From Rhodobacter sp. (GTDB lineage Bacteria > Pseudomonadota > Alphaproteobacteria > Rhodobacterales > Rhodobacteraceae): DNA of 6,274 nucleotides. A program made the position numbers and the translations under genes. The notes under the pieces were generated by a model. That model had not been told where the DNA came from. It made no database searches and saw only the letters and a program-made list of their open reading frames with translations. The stretch lies in the NCBI GenBank assembly GCA_027482795.1, contig JAIXVS010000375.1:1-6274 (forward strand), written 5' to 3'. Below, in pieces: positions 1 through 6,094 of the stretch. Position 1 is the first letter of the stretch. Every line of letters begins with the position of its first letter.

Positions 1-11
1 GCGCAACGACG

Positions 12-28
12 TTAGATTAGACTTTAGA
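12..28 (+). promoter_or_regulatory. Three TTAGA repeats upstream of the aminotransferase gene
   Basis: The pentamer TTAGA occurs at 12-16, 17-21 and 24-28 in an AT-rich patch that ends 12 bases before the ribosome binding site of the next gene. It could be part of a promoter or an operator. Only 50 bases of upstream sequence are visible, so no -35/-10 pair can be assigned. Confidence 0.25.
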
Positions 29-39
29 TTTTTTGACGC

Positions 40-46
40 AGGAGAG
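40..46 (+). promoter_or_regulatory. Ribosome binding site fixing the aminotransferase start
   Basis: AGGAGAG lies with its GGAG core six bases before the ATG at 51. An in-frame TTG at 33 would add six residues, but it sits upstream of this site and has no Shine-Dalgarno sequence of its own. The ATG at 51 is therefore the better start. Confidence 0.75.
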
Positions 47-50
47 AGCC

Positions 51-1184
51 ATGACATTGCCCCACGCCCATATTGACCCAGATGGTTTGCAGGAATTTTC
101 GGTGGTGTTTACCGACCGATCGCTAAACCACATGTCCGCCCGTTTTGGCGGCGCTATGCGCGAGATTTCGGCGCTGCTGAAACAGGTTTACAACGCCGAA
201 GCGTTGGCGCTGATCCCTGGGGGCGGCAGCTATGGGATGGAGGCGGTGGCGCGTCAGTTTGGCCAAGGGCGCAATTTGGTGGTGCGCAATGGGTGGTTTT
301 CTTATCGCTGGACGCAGATCTTTGACGCCTGCGAAATTGGCGAGACGGATGTGGTGATGGCCGCGCGGCAGGGCAATTCGGATACGTCCCCCTATGCGCC
401 GCCGCCGATTGAGGCTGTGGTCGCCCGTATCCGCGAGGTGCGCCCGCAGGCGGTGTTCGCCCCGCATGTGGAAACCAGCGCGGGGATTATCCTGCCCGAT
501 GACTATATCGCGGCGATGGCGGCGGCGGCGCATGAGGTGGGCGCGCTGATGGTGCTGGATTGTATTGCATCGGGCTGCGCGTGGGTGGATATGGGCGCGC
601 TGGGTGTGGATGTTTTGATTTCAGCGCCACAAAAGGGCTGGTCGGCCAGCCCATCGGCGGGGGTGGTGATGCTGTCTGCGGCGGCAGAGGCGCGGCTTGC
701 GGAAACCACATCGAACAGCTTTGCCATTGATCTGAAGAAATGGCGCAGCATTATGGCCACCTTTGAAGGGGGCGGTCATGCCTATCATGCCACGATGCCA
801 ACCGATGCGATTATGGGCTTTCATGCCGCGATCCTAGAGACGCAGGCGATGGGGTTTGATGCGGCGAAGGCCGCGCAATTCGAACTGGGCCGTTTGGTGC
901 GCGAGGATTTGGCGGCGCGGGGCGTTGTTTCGGTTGCCGCAAACGGCTTTGGCGCGCCGGGTGTGGTGGTGAGTTACACGGCGGATGCCAACATCCAAAA
1001 CGGCAGCGCGTTTCGTGCACTGGGCCTGCAAATTGCGGCAGGGGTGCCGTTGCAAGTGGGCGAGGGAGAGGGGTTCCGCACGTTTAGGCTTGGCCTGTTT
1101 GGGCTGGATAAACTGGTTGATCCTGCGGCCACACTGGCGCGGCTAGTGCCTGCGCTGGATGCGGTGCTGGGGGCGAAAGCCTAG
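51..1184 (+). CDS. Class V PLP-dependent aminotransferase (alanine/serine-glyoxylate aminotransferase-like)
   Basis: This is a 377-residue cytosolic aminotransferase of fold type I, class V, full length for the family. The IPGGGSYGMEA segment (about residues 55-65) fits the PLP phosphate-binding loop. LDCIASG (about 169-175) carries the Asp expected to pair with the pyridine nitrogen. SAPQKGWSASPSAG contains Lys195, the likely Schiff-base lysine, in the QKG setting typical of alanine/serine/glyoxylate aminotransferases. FRLGLFG near residues 345-351 supplies the Arg that usually binds the substrate carboxylate. The probable reaction is transfer of an amino group from alanine, serine or a related donor to glyoxylate or another 2-oxo acid. 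Substrates cannot be fixed from sequence, and a 2-aminoethylphosphonate or purine-derived donor is possible. The gene converges on the hydroxylase gene with a 4-base overlap. No neighbour hints at its pathway. Confidence 0.88.
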   Translation: MTLPHAHIDPDGLQEFSVVFTDRSLNHMSARFGGAMREISALLKQVYNAEALALIPGGGSYGMEAVARQFGQGRNLVVRNGWFSYRWTQIFDACEIGETDVVMAARQGNSDTSPYAPPPIEAVVARIREVRPQAVFAPHVETSAGIILPDDYIAAMAAAAHEVGALMVLDCIASGCAWVDMGALGVDVLISAPQKGWSASPSAGVVMLSAAAEARLAETTSNSFAIDLKKWRSIMATFEGGGHAYHATMPTDAIMGFHAAILETQAMGFDAAKAAQFELGRLVREDLAARGVVSVAANGFGAPGVVVSYTADANIQNGSAFRALGLQIAAGVPLQVGEGEGFRTFRLGLFGLDKLVDPAATLARLVPALDAVLGAKA

Positions 1185-2380
1185 CGCATTCCCAGCCCCG
1201 CCTTCATCGCGGCATGGCGAAGTGGCGTGATGCCGTGAAGCAGGTTTAGCCCGAACTTGCGCAAATCGCGCAGGGGTTGGGATTGCGCCATCGATGCGCG
1301 GTTCAGCGCGTCGATGCCCAGCACGCGGGCGACCACCTCGGCGTGGCGTTTGCGGTGATAGGCGGATAGCATGGCCGCATCGCCCAGCCCCTCGGGGCGG
1401 GCGGTTGCCAAATCTAGCAGGGCCGCCAGATCGGCCAGCGACATGTTAAGCCCCTGCGCGCCGATGGGCGGCACGACATGGGCGGCCTCGGCAATCAGGG
1501 CCAAGCGCTGCCCTGTCATGGATTTGGCAAACTGCCCCATCATCGGCCATGCGCTGCGTTTTGTGATCACCGATAGGGGGCCAAGAACACCAGCAGAGCG
1601 AATGTTCGCCTCTGCCGCAAACGCTGCGTCATCAAAGGCCATCAGGCGGGCAGCGTTTTCGGCAGTTTCCATCCAGACCACAGAACTTGCAGGGCGGCCA
1701 TTTTGGTCTTGCAGCGGGACAAGGGTAAAGGGGCCGCCCGTGCGGTGAATTTCGGTGGATATATTGCCATGGGGGGTGTCGTGACCCACGGCAAAGACAA
1801 TAGCCTTTTGCGCGTAAGGGATTGTTTTAACGCCAATTCCTGCCACCGTGCGCAGGGTGGATGCGCGGCCATCGGCGGCGATGGCAAGGCGCGCGCGGAT
1901 CACCTCGCCGTTTGAAAGGCGGATGATGGCCTCGGTTTCGCGGGTGGTCAGGCCCGTGCATGATTGGCCTGAAACAAAGCGGATATTGGGCAGTTCGGCC
2001 ATGCGCGCCATCATCTCGCGTCGCAGCAGCCAGTTGGGCAGGTTATAGCCAAAGGGTTTGTCGCCCACATCGGCCGCGTCAAAATCGCGGGTCAGGCGCG
2101 GGGTGGGATCGGCCCCGCCTGCATCGATGATGCGCATGATCTGCAAGGGCGCGGCAAAGGGGGCAAGGCGCGCCCAAAGGCCCGCCGCCTGCAAAACATC
2201 AACCGAGGGCATCAAAAACGCGGTGGTGCGCAGATCGGCCCCTGCCGCGCCCGCATCTGTCACGGGGGGGGTGGGTTCAATCAGCGTAACGGAAAACCCC
2301 GCCGCCCCAAAGGCGCAGGCGGCAGTCAGCCCCGCCACACCGCCGCCTGATATTACGATATCGCTGGTTGTCTGCGCCAT
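1181..2380 (-). CDS. UbiH/UbiF/COQ6-family FAD-dependent hydroxylase (ubiquinone biosynthesis)
   Basis: The 399-residue product has the usual length and motif order of the UbiH/UbiF/COQ6 monooxygenases, which hydroxylate the aromatic ring of ubiquinone precursors using O2, NAD(P)H and FAD, usually at the membrane. ISGGGVAGLTAA (residues 10-21) is the Rossmann GxGxxG loop, ending at Glu35, the likely ribose-binding acid. DLRTTAF (49-55) fits the conserved DxRxxAL element. AADGRAS (168-174) is the DG motif. IAEAAHVVPPIGAQGLN (296-312) is the second FAD motif, with AE in place of the common GD. The ATG is preceded by AGGGGG (2387-2392) at a six-base spacing. Which ring position it hydroxylates (UbiF, UbiH, UbiI or UbiL role) cannot be told. 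It appears monocistronic, because a hairpin lies between it and the upstream minus-strand gene. Confidence 0.9.
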   Translation of the reverse strand: MAQTTSDIVISGGGVAGLTAACAFGAAGFSVTLIEPTPPVTDAGAAGADLRTTAFLMPSVDVLQAAGLWARLAPFAAPLQIMRIIDAGGADPTPRLTRDFDAADVGDKPFGYNLPNWLLRREMMARMAELPNIRFVSGQSCTGLTTRETEAIIRLSNGEVIRARLAIAADGRASTLRTVAGIGVKTIPYAQKAIVFAVGHDTPHGNISTEIHRTGGPFTLVPLQDQNGRPASSVVWMETAENAARLMAFDDAAFAAEANIRSAGVLGPLSVITKRSAWPMMGQFAKSMTGQRLALIAEAAHVVPPIGAQGLNMSLADLAALLDLATARPEGLGDAAMLSAYHRKRHAEVVARVLGIDALNRASMAQSQPLRDLRKFGLNLLHGITPLRHAAMKAGLGMR

Positions 2381-2497
2381 CTTATGCCCCCTGTTTCGCC
2401 CAACATAGCCCAGAGCGCGGCCAAAGGCGAAGGGGCAAAGCGCCGCGTCTTTGGGGCGGATTTTTGGTGGTGATCTGGCTGAGACGGCGGCACAGAA

Positions 2498-2516
2498 AGG
2501 GGGCTTTCAGCCCCCT
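2498..2516 (-). terminator. Hairpin terminator downstream of the nucleotidase gene
   Basis: AGGGGGC pairs perfectly with GCCCCCT over 7 bp, with a five-base loop (TTTCA on the plus strand). Read on the minus strand the stem is followed by TTTCT, a short U-tract. It lies 113 bases beyond the stop of the nucleotidase gene and before the hydroxylase start, so it probably separates these two minus-strand genes. The distance from the stop codon and the short U-tract keep this tentative. Confidence 0.6.
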
Positions 2517-2568
2517 CGGAGCTGACGCTCCTCACCCCCTGAGGATATTTTCAGAGCAAGGAAGCAGG
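2517..2568. repeat. Second hairpin plus CCCCTGAGGATATTTTCAG segment, candidate dispersed intergenic element
   Basis: Directly after the first hairpin, GGAGC (2518-2522) and GCTCC (2527-2531) form a 5-bp stem with a TGAC loop. CCCCCTGAGGATATTTTCAG (2535-2554) and an AGCAAGGAAGCAGG tail follow. From memory, similar arrangements of GC hairpin, GAGGATATTT and AAG-rich tail recur between genes in Rhodobacteraceae genomes. Only one full copy is in this window, so its repeat status is not shown here. The 249-base gap 2381-2629 that holds it contains no convincing gene. Confidence 0.4.
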
Positions 2569-2629
2569 CAGATGGTCTATGTATCTGTTGGCCGATTTGC
2601 GAGGCCGAGCGTGTGTTTGGCGCCAATGG

Positions 2630-3277
2630 TCAGGGCACCAACTTGGCCAGAAAGGCGGTCAAATCTTCGTGGTGGTGATGGATATGGCGCGCTTTGATCG
2701 GCTTTGGCGAGATGTAGACGCAGGCCATGCCCAAATCATGCGGCACAGCCAAATTGCGCGCGTCATCTTCGAACATGGCGGCGCGGGTGGGGTCTAACCC
2801 GTCTTGGGCGAATATACATTCAAACGCGGCCCTTTCGGGTTTGGGGCGAAACTGGGCGTGTTCAACGCCGTAAACCCTATCAAAAATGCCAATCAGCCCG
2901 CGCGCGGCCAGAACTTTTTCGGCGTAAGGCGCGCAGGCATTGGTGTAGACTATCTTTCGCCCCGGCAGCGCGCGCAGATGGCTGGCAAGGGTGGGATCAC
3001 GCGGCAGGGCGGAAAAGTCGATATCATGTACATCCGTAAGGTAGGGGGCGGGATCGACATTATGTTCGCGCATCAGCCCCGCAAGGGTGGTGCCGTATGT
3101 GTCCCAATAATGCTGGCGCAGGCGGTTCGCCTCGGTCTGCCCGACACCTAAGGCGCGCATAACCCATGCTGTCATGCGCACCTCGATCTGATCGAACAGG
3201 CGGTATTTGGGCGGGTACAGGGTGTTGTCCAGATCGAACACCCAAGTGGTGACATGTGCGAAGTGTTGTTTTACCAT
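2630..3277 (-). CDS. Pyrimidine 5'-nucleotidase, HAD superfamily
   Basis: The 215-residue product shows all four HAD motifs. FDLDNTLYP (14-22) holds the nucleophile Asp15 and acid/base Asp17. VYTNA (110-114) gives Thr112 of motif II. RPKPE (144-148) gives Lys146 of motif III. MFEDDARNL (168-176) gives the metal-binding acids of motif IV. DLDNTLYP, with a helical cap after it, is the signature of the pyrimidine 5'-nucleotidase group related to yeast SDT1/PHM8, which dephosphorylates UMP/CMP-like nucleotides. A broader sugar-phosphate or nucleotide phosphatase role remains possible. The C-terminus contains HIHHHHED (198-205), which includes four consecutive histidines. TGAGG lies only two bases before the ATG, a tight spacing, but the reading frame and the distance to motif I support this start. 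It is transcribed divergently from gntR. Confidence 0.88.
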   Translation of the reverse strand: MVKQHFAHVTTWVFDLDNTLYPPKYRLFDQIEVRMTAWVMRALGVGQTEANRLRQHYWDTYGTTLAGLMREHNVDPAPYLTDVHDIDFSALPRDPTLASHLRALPGRKIVYTNACAPYAEKVLAARGLIGIFDRVYGVEHAQFRPKPERAAFECIFAQDGLDPTRAAMFEDDARNLAVPHDLGMACVYISPKPIKARHIHHHHEDLTAFLAKLVP

Positions 3278-3299
3278 GGCCTCACCATGCCAGCGCTGG
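3276..3299. promoter_or_regulatory. Two dyads at the divergent nucleotidase/gntR junction, possible operator
   Basis: TGGCCTCACCA (3277-3287) fits a TGG-N5-CCA dyad and differs by one position from the TGGTNNNACCA pattern known for FadR-type GntR operators. It overlaps the start codon of the nucleotidase gene. CCAGCGCTGG (3290-3299) is a perfect 10-bp palindrome just beside it. Binding by the neighbouring GntR protein is inference from position and symmetry. Short GC-rich palindromes also occur by chance. Confidence 0.25.
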
Positions 3300-3320
3300 G
3301 GCGGGGGGGCAAGGGATGGG

Positions 3321-3350
3321 TTGAACTTTGCCCCGCTGCGCGGTTAGGGT
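3321..3350 (+). promoter_or_regulatory. Possible gntR promoter
   Basis: TTGAAC (3321-3326) and TAGGGT (3345-3350) are separated by 18 bases and resemble weak sigma-70 -35 and -10 boxes (4/6 and 3/6 matches). They would give a short leader before the TTG at 3370. The -10 match is poor, so this is only a candidate. Confidence 0.25.
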
Positions 3351-3359
3351 AGGGGCAGC

Positions 3360-3365
3360 GGAGGG
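3360..3365 (+). promoter_or_regulatory. Ribosome binding site supporting a TTG start for gntR
   Basis: GGAGGG lies four bases before TTG at 3370. In this frame a TGA at 3322-3324 blocks upstream extension. Between that stop and the conserved DNA-binding domain I see no ATG or GTG, only TTG codons at 3328 and 3370. The second has this strong site, so it is the preferred start. Confidence 0.65.
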
Positions 3366-3369
3366 TACG

Positions 3370-4005
3370 TTGCAAAAAGACGCCTATACTTTGATCCTAG
3401 AGGCCATCGAGTCGGGTGATTTTGGCCCTGGCGCGCGGCTGGTGGAAAGCGAGCTGGCCGAGCGGATTGGCCTGTCGCGCACCCCTGTGCGCGAGGCGCT
3501 GCAACGGCTGGAAACGCAAGGGATGCTGACGCGCGATGGGCGGTCTTTGATTGTGGCCAGCCTAGATCACACGCAGTTGGCCGAGCTGTACACTGTGCGC
3601 GCCGAGTTGGAGGGGCTGGCCGCCAAGCTGGCCGCGCGCCATGCCACGGATGAGGAGATTTCGGTGTTGCGCCGCATGGTGCAAGATGACCGCGCCCTGC
3701 TGGGCGGTGATCCGCGCCTGCTGAGCCGCGCGAATAAGCGGTTCCATCGATTGATCCACCTTGCATCGCACAACCGATTTTTGGTGCAGCAATTGGACCT
3801 TGTGCATCGGTCGATGGCGCTGATGGCAACCACCTCTTTTGCCGCCGCTGGGCGTGATGAGGTGGCGCTGGGCGAGCATTCGGCCATAGTCGAAGCGATC
3901 GCTGCGCGCGATGGCGAGGCTGCCTTTGCGGCGCTGCGCGGGCATATATCCAAGGCCTATGAGACGCGGCTGCGGGTGGATGCGGGCGAGTTGAAGACGC
4001 GCTAG
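3370..4005 (+). CDS. GntR-family transcriptional regulator, FCD subfamily
   Basis: From the TTG at 3370 the product is 211 residues, normal for FadR/VanR-type GntR regulators. Residues 1-65 form the winged helix-turn-helix, with ESELAERIGLSRTPVREALQ (26-45) as the diagnostic GntR core. The remainder is the helical FCD ligand domain. NKRFH (122-126), GEH (168-170) and RGHI (190-193) align with the D-x-x-F-H…H…H pattern that binds a metal in many FCD proteins. Here Asn122 stands where Asp is usual. The family typically represses nearby metabolic genes and is released by small organic acids. The effector is unknown. The divergent nucleotidase gene, 92 bases away, is the obvious candidate target besides autoregulation. 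It ends with TAG and converges on the glycosyltransferase gene across a hairpin. Confidence 0.9.
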   Translation: MQKDAYTLILEAIESGDFGPGARLVESELAERIGLSRTPVREALQRLETQGMLTRDGRSLIVASLDHTQLAELYTVRAELEGLAAKLAARHATDEEISVLRRMVQDDRALLGGDPRLLSRANKRFHRLIHLASHNRFLVQQLDLVHRSMALMATTSFAAAGRDEVALGEHSAIVEAIAARDGEAAFAALRGHISKAYETRLRVDAGELKTR

Positions 4006-4025
4006 CGTCTTAGGCTGGCGCCAAA

Positions 4026-4043
4026 GGGGGCTTTGCAGCCCCC
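4026..4043 (-). terminator. Hairpin terminator between gntR and the glycosyltransferase gene
   Basis: GGGGGC pairs with GCCCCC over 6 bp with a six-base loop. On the minus strand it is followed by TTTGG, and it lies 70 bases after the glycosyltransferase stop and 20 bases after the gntR stop. It may end transcription from both sides, although only the minus strand has even a short T-tract. It is nearly identical to the hairpin at 2498-2516, with one extra loop base. Confidence 0.55.
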
Positions 4044-4113
4044 GCCGCTCTGGCAGGATAATTGTGAAAAAGAGAGGCGCGAGGAGGGTGTTCTGGGCGC
4101 GGGGCAGCTTGAG

Positions 4114-6051
4114 TTAATCATCGAACAATCCATGGGCGGTTTTGTCCCAATAGAAGGGTTTGGTCAGCACCTCGCAGACGGCCTTATAGGCGGCAAGACT
4201 GGCGAGCAGGTTATAGGCCATCATGGTGGGCAGCCATAACGGGCTGATGCGGTGCCCTGCGCGGCGCAGCCCCACGTAATTGGCCGCCAGCGTCAAGATT
4301 TCGGCGGCAAAGCCAATGCTTGCAATCTGCAAAAGAATTTCTGCGCCTGCAAAACCATCAAAGCCGCCAGCGCCAAAAGTGGCTAGCCAAAGCAGCGCCA
4401 CGATAGGGGCCAGTAGGGCGTGAATGACAGTTCCTGCAAACATCATCTGCATCCCAAAAAACCGCCATGCCCCCAGATCGCGCAGCAGGGCGGCGGGGCG
4501 GCGCATGTGGCTGGCATAGGTCATGATATAGCCCTTGATCCAGCGCGAGCGTTGTTTGACCCAAGGGATTGCGCGGCTGTTCGCCTCTTCATAGGTGGTG
4601 CTGTCGAACAGCTGGGTCTGGAATCCGCGCCGCGCAAGGCGCAGGCCCAAATCGGCATCTTCGGTGACGTTGTGGGCATCCCATCCGCCAAGGGCGCGCA
4701 GGATATCGCTGCGAAAGAACAAGGTTGTCCCGCCCAAGGGAATGGCAAAGCCCATGCGCGCAAAGCCAGGCAGGATAACGCGCCACCATGCGGCATATTC
4801 AATGGTAAAGCAGCGCGATAGCCAATTATGGGTGGGATTGTAATAATCAAGCCGCCCTTGAAGGCACGCAAGGCGCGGCCCACCTGCGGCAAAGCCCTGC
4901 GCCACGGCGCGCAGTTGGCCCAAATCGGGGGCATCTTCGGCATCGTAGACGCCGATGATTTGGCCTTTGCAGTGGTCAAGCCCATAGTTCAGCGCGCGCG
5001 GTTTGGTGCGGATTGTGCCTGTTGGCACGTGCAAGACCCGCATCCATGCGGGCAAGGTGATGCTGGCCAGCGCCGATGCTGTGGCGGTGTCATTATCTTC
5101 GGTTAAAAAGATCACCTCTAGCGCCGTGCTGGGGTAATCCAGCCGCTCTAACCTGCGGATCAGGCGGGCGACGATGCGGCTTTCGCAAAACAGCGGCACC
5201 AAGATGGATATGAACGGCAGGTCTGTATCGGTTGGCACGCTGTGCAAGGCGGGTGGGCTGACGTATGGCTGGGCTTTAGCAGGGTTTGGTTGGGCAGGGT
5301 TCGGCGGGGCAGGGGCGCGGCGCAGGCTGGCCCCAAGGGCAAACAGCTTGAGCAAAGTTTGCCCATAGGACAGGGCCAAAGCAAAGCCCAGCAGCGCCAG
5401 TGCGGCCAACATGGGCGCAATCAAAACCCCCGCGAGGATGACCGCTGCCACTGCACAGAGCGGCGCATAGGTGCGGCGCGGCGAAAAGCTGCGGCAACTG
5501 TCGCCTTCGGGCAATAGCGTTTCGGCGCGGCGGGCTAGGGCCGCGCCTGCCCGCGCCATAATCTGCGCCGTGATCGCGCGGCGCGGGGCTATGGCCAGTA
5601 CGACTGTGCCGAACTGTTGGGTGAGCATCGGGCGAAGGGCTGCGAAATCTTCGGGGTAGGCGCAGACGATGACAGTCGATGCCCCAATTCTGCGCCAAGG
5701 CACCCAGTGACCTGCAAGGCAGGCTGCTGCATCGACGCGCGCAATTAAGGCACTGTCAGCAGGATGGCGGGTGAAATCGGCCAGTCCAACCGCCCAATGC
5801 GCGGCAAGGGCGGTGTAGGCTGCGCCTTCGTCCATCACGCCGCTTGCGATCAGGTGATCTACCAAATGGATTTGGGGGGTTTTAAGGGCGCTCAGAAGGG
5901 TTGGCGCGGAAATACGCCCTGCGCGCAAAAGGGCCACGCCAAAGGTTTCGCTTTCGCTGGGGGCAGGGTGCAGGCGGTGCAGCGCCACATGGCCCGCAGC
6001 CAGCGGGTGGGCATCAAGGCGGGTAATCGGGCGCAGCGAGGTGAGGGACAT
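4114..6051 (-). CDS. Membrane family 2 glycosyltransferase with N-terminal MshEN/GspE-N-like domain
   Basis: The product is 645 residues from the ATG at 6051. Residues about 35-155 resemble the MshEN/GspE N-terminal domain (FGVALLRAGRIS, then LVDHLIASGVMDEG). A hydrophobic hairpin at about 197-234 gives two likely membrane segments. A Pro/Asn/Ala-rich linker (about 246-268) follows. The GT2 catalytic region starts at FISILVPLF (280-288), with TKPRALNYGL (349-358), the DAED acid motif (370-373), TED (463-465) and QRSRW (500-504), the pattern of processive synthases. Three further hydrophobic stretches lie at about 530-560, 570-590 and 604-625, and the end is KPFYWDKTAHG. It probably polymerises a sugar nucleotide at the inner membrane into an exported polysaccharide. 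The sugar is unknown. MshEN plus GT2 is also the make-up of the E. coli NfrB protein, although there MshEN is C-terminal. Confidence 0.88.
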   Translation of the reverse strand: MSLTSLRPITRLDAHPLAAGHVALHRLHPAPSESETFGVALLRAGRISAPTLLSALKTPQIHLVDHLIASGVMDEGAAYTALAAHWAVGLADFTRHPADSALIARVDAAACLAGHWVPWRRIGASTVIVCAYPEDFAALRPMLTQQFGTVVLAIAPRRAITAQIMARAGAALARRAETLLPEGDSCRSFSPRRTYAPLCAVAAVILAGVLIAPMLAALALLGFALALSYGQTLLKLFALGASLRRAPAPPNPAQPNPAKAQPYVSPPALHSVPTDTDLPFISILVPLFCESRIVARLIRRLERLDYPSTALEVIFLTEDNDTATASALASITLPAWMRVLHVPTGTIRTKPRALNYGLDHCKGQIIGVYDAEDAPDLGQLRAVAQGFAAGGPRLACLQGRLDYYNPTHNWLSRCFTIEYAAWWRVILPGFARMGFAIPLGGTTLFFRSDILRALGGWDAHNVTEDADLGLRLARRGFQTQLFDSTTYEEANSRAIPWVKQRSRWIKGYIMTYASHMRRPAALLRDLGAWRFFGMQMMFAGTVIHALLAPIVALLWLATFGAGGFDGFAGAEILLQIASIGFAAEILTLAANYVGLRRAGHRISPLWLPTMMAYNLLASLAAYKAVCEVLTKPFYWDKTAHGLFDD

Positions 6052-6056
6052 CACGG

Positions 6057-6062
6057 CTCCTT
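6057..6062 (-). promoter_or_regulatory. Ribosome binding site of the glycosyltransferase gene
   Basis: On the minus strand AAGGAG is followed by CC, then GTG (6054-6052) and ATG (6051-6049). The spacing is two bases to GTG and five to ATG, so the ATG at 6051 is preferred and the protein has 645 rather than 646 residues. Confidence 0.7.
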
Positions 6063-6094
6063 GGCTGGATGCCGCTAGGGTAGCTGCGCAAATG

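Noticed and set aside
33..50. TTG at 33 as the aminotransferase start
   Set aside because: The AGGAGAG ribosome binding site lies between it and the ATG at 51, so it would be inside the coding region. The ATG fits better.
123..533. 136-codon frame antisense to the aminotransferase
   Set aside because: The Arg/His-rich product has no family features, and the plus-strand aminotransferase explains the region.
2617..2626. TTGGCGCCAA perfect palindrome just after the nucleotidase stop, as a terminator or operator
   Set aside because: It has no loop for a stable RNA hairpin and no T-tract. A similar TGGCGCCA at 4016-4023 suggests a common GC-rich chance palindrome.
2368..2697. Plus-strand open frame across the gap 2381-2629
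   Set aside because: It overlaps the starts and ends of two real minus-strand genes, runs through the hairpin block, and its product shows no motif. I treat the gap as non-coding.
3344..3829. Long minus-strand open frame opposite gntR (161 codons)
   Set aside because: It lies wholly antisense to a clear GntR/FCD gene, gives a Pro/Ala/Arg-rich product with no recognisable motif, and is expected from GC-rich codon bias.
5276..5698. 140-codon minus-strand open frame inside the glycosyltransferase gene
   Set aside because: It is in another frame of the same strand as a gene with clear domains, is rich in Arg and Pro, and has no supporting ribosome binding site or motif.
6061..6094. Sigma-70 -10 box between the CtrA-type motif and the glycosyltransferase start
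   Set aside because: Candidates such as TACCCT (6082-6077) are poor and wrongly spaced from any -35-like sequence, so no promoter boxes are annotated.
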